From the NCBI GenBank assembly GCA_041399085.1, contig JAWKTM010000082.1:1-29207 (forward strand): a DNA stretch of 29,207 nt. The letters run 5' to 3'. The DNA is from JAWKTM01 sp041399085 (GTDB taxonomy: Bacteria; Planctomycetota; Planctomycetia; Pirellulales; Pirellulaceae). Numbering within the stretch: the first letter of the stretch is position 1; every line of letters starts with the position of its first letter. Shown here in pieces: positions 27,801 through 29,207 of this stretch. A program made the translations under genes and the position numbers. A model generated the notes under the pieces. It was not told the origin of the DNA. It saw nothing but the letters and a program-made list of their open reading frames with translations, and did no database searches.

Positions 27801-29207
27801 TCACGTCAGATGCACGAGCTTGCGCATTAGCCATTCGCCGAGCATTAGCAGCACGATTAGGCCGAACCACAGCGGGGTGCTCCAGAGCGCGTGGTTGCGA
27901 GTGAGCGATTGGCGAACCGGTTCGACTTGTAGATCGTCGATCAACCGACTGACGTTCGTTAGCTCGTAGCTGCGGCCGCCGGTTTCGCGGGCCAAATCCT
28001 CTTGTAGCTGAACATTGCGAACCGCGCTACGTCGCTCGGCCGAAACATCAGCCACGTCGAAACGCGTTTCCTGGAAGTCGCCGGTCACCGGATCCTTTAC
28101 ACGGAGACGATAATCGCCGGCCGAATAAACCGGCACGCGCGCCTCGAACACGCCGGGCCGCAACATGGGAAGACTGACCGCTCGCGATTGATCCGCGGTT
28201 GCCGAAGTCGAAGGGATCAGCAGTTCGGCTTCGAGCGCTCGGCCGGCCACATCTTCGTCCGTCAGGGCCTCGAAGTTTTCGTCGTAGGCTTCGACCGTCA
28301 GAGTCACCTGCTCCTCGGCCCGATACTCTTGCCGATCGGTTCGCACGACGAAACGCTTCTCGGCGCCGAGCGCATGGCTCATGCCCAGTCGGTAAATCAA
28401 CTGGGACCAAAACGTGCGGTAGTAGCGTTCGCCATACATTCGCCGCAGACGCCACATTTCGTCGAAGCCGAGATAGACAACTTCGCCAGCGCCGAACTGG
28501 CGAATCGCAATTAGCGGCTGAGGCGTGCGGCCATCGCGACACGTGTCGCTTGGATGCTCGGCGAGCGCGACGCCTTGTTCATGCAATTGGGCGACTGGCT
28601 GATACCACGGCAGTCGGCCCAGGTTTCGCCAGCCGCGGGCGGATTCGCTGTCCGATTCGCCAAGTTGCATGAATGAGTATCGAGCGGCGTCGGGAGTCAG
28701 TTGCAGCTCGAATTCCCGTTCGTCGCGGAGCCGAGCGTCCGGGTCGATCAGCACGGGCAGCATGTCGGCGATCGGCGTGCCTTGCCACTGGCTGGGCCCG
28801 AACCTTGGACCGGCGATCACGACTAAACCGCCGCCAAACGTGCCGACGAACTCCTTCAGCATTTCACCAAAGCGATCGGAAATCGCCGCTCGCGGCATAT
28901 CGCCCAGGAAGATCACGTCGTTTGCGAAGAACTCGCCGCGCGAAGGCGTCAACGTCGGCAAAAACAACACGTTCGATTCCCGGACCTGCGGATCGGACGA
29001 TGCCAAATAAGTGCGGAAGCCTTTCATCCCGACCAGCTTGTCACGATGAAATACTTCCTTGATGAATCGCCATTCCCAGTCTGGTTCGTTGGCCACGTAC
29101 ATCAGCCGCAGATAATCGTCGATGATGTTGACTTCGCGGCTGGCTCGGTTGTTTTCGGTGACGATTTCGCCTGGTTGCGGATCGACTTCGGCCGTGAATT
29201 CAAACGG
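27801..29207 (-). CDS. Glutamine-amidotransferase-like/BatA-type membrane protein, 5' end outside window
   Basis: The frame is open from the window end (EFTAEVDPQPGEIVTENN) to a stop at 27801, at least 468 residues. The segment DVIFLGDMPRAAISDRFGEML with FVGTFGGGLVVIAGPRFG looks like the class I glutamine-amidotransferase-like domain of planctomycete BatA/VWA-type proteins. It is followed by a region on integrity of a bar-like beta fold (FVVRTDRQEYRAEEQVTLTV) and a C-terminal membrane helix LWFGLIVLLMLGEWLM before a basic tail. Such proteins usually lie in clusters with MoxR ATPase and DUF58 genes, which would be expected just beyond the window. Function unknown; probably periplasmic and membrane-anchored. 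Confidence 0.8.
   Translation of the reverse strand, partial: PFEFTAEVDPQPGEIVTENNRASREVNIIDDYLRLMYVANEPDWEWRFIKEVFHRDKLVGMKGFRTYLASSDPQVRESNVLFLPTLTPSRGEFFANDVIFLGDMPRAAISDRFGEMLKEFVGTFGGGLVVIAGPRFGPSQWQGTPIADMLPVLIDPDARLRDEREFELQLTPDAARYSFMQLGESDSESARGWRNLGRLPWYQPVAQLHEQGVALAEHPSDTCRDGRTPQPLIAIRQFGAGEVVYLGFDEMWRLRRMYGERYYRTFWSQLIYRLGMSHALGAEKRFVVRTDRQEYRAEEQVTLTVEAYDENFEALTDEDVAGRALEAELLIPSTSATADQSRAVSLPMLRPGVFEARVPVYSAGDYRLRVKDPVTGDFQETRFDVADVSAERRSAVRNVQLQEDLARETGGRSYELTNVSRLIDDLQVEPVRQSLTRNHALWSTPLWFGLIVLLMLGEWLMRKLVHLT

Overview
The window looks like a chromosomal piece of a planctomycete, probably of the Pirellulales type. This rests on gene families largely restricted to that phylum: a DUF1501 protein, a PSCyt1/PSCyt2/PSD1 (DUF1549/DUF1553) cytochrome-like protein, a secreted protein with an arginine-rich N-terminus carrying an LE-R-R type motif, a thioester alpha-2-macroglobulin, a formylglycine sulfatase, a sialidase-like protein and a BlaI/M56 pair with a giant sensor. 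Menaquinone is made by the futalosine route. No rRNA, tRNA, CRISPR array, transposase or phage gene was seen.

Layout. 1-3457 (-): a secreted multidomain glycosidase-like protein, cut by the window edge and split by a frameshift. 3458-3792: divergent intergenic region with small palindromic repeats and a possible BlaI half-site. 3793-8124 (+): alpha-2-macroglobulin with many frameshifts. 8135-8171: hairpin between convergent genes. 8152-13233 (-): M56 (BlaR1-like) protease fused to a PQQ-type propeller and carboxypeptidase-regulatory-like domains. 13233-13616 (-): the BlaI repressor, whose promoter holds two copies of an 18-bp dyad. 13859-17350 (+): ubiE/menG, ubiX, mqnP and mqnE, a menaquinone operon. 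17514-18785 (+): sialidase-like protein. 18910-20564 (+): sulfatase. 20630-21732 (+): a membrane protein and a zinc-ribbon membrane protein. 21761-27040 (-): DUF1501 and PSD1 genes with a DUF433/DUF5615 toxin-antitoxin-like pair between them. 27216-27784 (-): XRE regulator and a toxin fragment. 27801-29207 (-): 3' part of a glutamine-amidotransferase-like/BatA-type membrane protein.

How the genes fit together. BlaI, the M56 fusion and its operators form a proteolytic signal-transduction unit. The neighbouring macroglobulin is a protease trap and may belong to the same regulon, because a 12-base core of the BlaI dyad recurs about 47 bp upstream of its start. The menaquinone genes overlap or lie close together and would be co-expressed. 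The PSD1 to DUF1501 stretch is one tight operon that has acquired a toxin-antitoxin-like pair.

Caution. At least nine genes or gene parts need one or more frameshifts to read through, including ubiE, ubiX and mqnP. Several can be explained by loss of a single base, often from a short homopolymer. Sequencing or assembly error is therefore more likely than real gene decay, especially at 7.0-9.4 kb and 14.3-15.0 kb.
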